Below, piece by piece: positions 4,464 through 5,026 of a stretch of 5,026 nucleotides of DNA (the stretch's first letter is position 1; every line of letters starts with the position of its first letter). This stretch comes from Candidatus Iainarchaeum sp. Lineage in GTDB: Archaea > Iainarchaeota > Iainarchaeia > Iainarchaeales > GW2011-AR10. The stretch covers positions 1 through 5,026 of the forward strand of contig JACPKT010000110.1 in NCBI GenBank assembly GCA_016186855.1, written 5' to 3'. The notes below the pieces were generated by a model, which worked only from the letters and a program-made list of their open reading frames with translations, was not told where the DNA came from and made no database searches. The translations under genes were made by a program, and so were the position numbers.

Positions 4464-4868
4464 ATGGATTTAAAACCATTAGAAAGAATTCTTTTGGATG
4501 CAAAATCAATAGCTGTTGTAGGGCTTTCGCGTGACCCGTCAAAGGACTCGCAGTCGGTTGCAGCTTACCTGCAGGAGCATGGTTACAAAATAATTCCGGT
4601 GAACCCCTCTTCTGATGAAATTTTGGGCGAGAAGGTTTTTCATTCCGTTTCAGAAATAAAAGAACCAGTGGATATAGTGGATATTTTCCGCCCATCAGAA
4701 GAGTGCGGGCAAATTGTAAAAGAAGCCGTGAAACTGAGGCCAAAAATGGTTTGGCTGCAGCTTGGAATTGAAAGCGGTGAGGCAAAAAAAATTGCGGAGC
4801 GCTCTGGAATAGTCTTTGTGCAAAACAAGTGTATTCGAACAGAGCACAGGCGCCTGGCTGGGCTTTAA
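4464..4868 (+). CDS. YccU-type CoA-binding domain protein
   Basis: This 134-residue single-domain protein matches the YccU/CoA_binding_2 family in length and layout. It starts with a helix (LERILLDA), then a Rossmann strand and nucleotide loop IAVVGLSRDPSKDS (16-29). Next come HGYKIIPVNPSSDEILGEKVFHSVSEI (39-65) and DIVDIFRPSEE (70-80). It finishes with MVWLQLGIES and the family's C-terminal signature of a cysteine followed by EHRRL (QNKCIRTEHRRL). Related domains bind coenzyme A and occur as part of acyl-CoA synthetases. The physiological role of the free-standing form is poorly known. The protein is cytosolic, with no signal peptide. The ATG lies five bases after the preceding stop, so the two genes are probably cotranscribed. 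No clear Shine-Dalgarno site precedes it. Confidence 0.9.
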   Translation: MDLKPLERILLDAKSIAVVGLSRDPSKDSQSVAAYLQEHGYKIIPVNPSSDEILGEKVFHSVSEIKEPVDIVDIFRPSEECGQIVKEAVKLRPKMVWLQLGIESGEAKKIAERSGIVFVQNKCIRTEHRRLAGL

Positions 4869-4880
4869 ATTAGTTTTTCT
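4866..4880 (+). promoter_or_regulatory. Weak TATA-like element and T-tract before rfcL
   Basis: TAAATTAG (4866-4873) overlaps the CoA-binding gene's stop and lies about 25 bases before the rfcL ATG, the spacing for a leaderless transcript. The TTTTT at 4874-4878 could also end the upstream transcript. Both readings are weak, and simple read-through is equally possible. Confidence 0.25.
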
Positions 4881-4894
4881 CCAACTGCTTTTGT

Positions 4895-5026
4895 ATGGGC
4901 CAGCTTTGGACGCAAAAGTATTTTCCGGCTTCTTTTGAAGAGTTTGTGGGCAATGTGGAAATTGTTAGGGAAGTGCAGGAATGGGCCAAAAAGTGGCGTG
5001 ACGGTAAAACCGAAAAACCTTTTTTG
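4895..5026 (+). CDS. rfcL: Replication factor C large subunit, N-terminal fragment (runs off window)
   Basis: An ATG at 4895 opens a frame that stays open to the window edge and gives 44 residues. MGQLWTQKYFPASFEEFVGN, then VREVQEWAKKWRDGK and KPFL, matches the start of archaeal RFC large subunits. There W-T-x-K-Y-x-P-x-x-x-x-x-x-V-G-N is followed by a lysine-rich helix and K-P-hhL just before the Walker A loop. The Walker A motif itself lies beyond the edge. RFC is the clamp loader that places the PCNA ring on primed DNA, with RfcL acting alongside four small subunits. The gene starts 26 bases after the CoA-binding gene. Confidence is limited only by the short length seen. Confidence 0.88.
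   Translation, partial: MGQLWTQKYFPASFEEFVGNVEIVREVQEWAKKWRDGKTEKPFL

Noticed and set aside
3923..4498. 16-bp direct repeat AAAGAATTCTTTTGGA at 3923-3938 and 4483-4498
   Set aside because: The second copy codes for E-R-I-L-L-D in the CoA-binding protein, and the sequence is mostly an AT-rich palindrome; no flanking duplication suggests a mobile element or att site.
4345..4785. Minus-strand open frame across the methyltransferase-like and CoA-binding genes
   Set aside because: It spans two plus-strand genes and their junction and has no coherent domain; the CoA-binding family match on the plus strand is clear.
1..5026. CRISPR array, insertion sequence or defence system
   Set aside because: There are no regularly spaced repeats, terminal inverted repeats, transposase motifs or cas-like proteins; the only tandem repeat has two units.

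Overview
The window is archaeal. It carries a complete Orc1/Cdc6 initiator, the first 44 codons of a replication factor C large subunit (RfcL), an Obg-like GTPase of the archaeal/fungal Ygr210 type, a tRNA-Gly(CCC) without an encoded CCA, and several BRE/TATA-like elements close to start codons with few clear Shine-Dalgarno sites. Genes are small and closely packed. The lineage cannot be fixed from the sequence; a small-genome DPANN-type archaeon is a guess.

Layout. 1-150 is the 3' end of a probable membrane protein gene. 151-323 is a gap in front of orc1/cdc6 (324-1454, +). It holds a 16-nt dyad (265-280) that matches the core of archaeal origin recognition boxes at 12 of 13 bases, a second partial box in opposite orientation with a G-run (152-173), and AT-rich DNA between them. 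This is a candidate replication origin, and the dyad abuts the orc1 TATA box. 1455-1642 holds a GC-rich tandem repeat starting at the orc1 stop codon, a second pair of short direct repeats, an 8+8 bp operator-like dyad and a strong TATA box. That promoter should drive two small genes (1643-2029 and 2038-2310) of unknown function, which share a domain of about 45 residues and look like tandem paralogues.

The + strand pair converges on a - strand unit: a Ygr210-like GTPase (3911-2721) followed by a very basic 119-residue protein of unknown function (2687-2328). A T-run/A-run spacer (2311-2329) can end transcription both ways. The GTPase diverges from the tRNA-Gly gene (3978-4049), and one TATA-like element near 3945-3957 is well placed for both. 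After the tRNA and two hairpins comes a + strand group: an 83-residue protein resembling only the C-terminal half of a class I methyltransferase, a YccU-type CoA-binding protein (4464-4868), and the start of rfcL (4895 to the edge).

The replication theme (candidate origin and orc1 at one end, rfcL at the other, about 3.4 kb apart) is the clearest functional link. The points most worth following up are the candidate origin, the paralogous pair of small proteins, and the repeats between orc1 and that pair.
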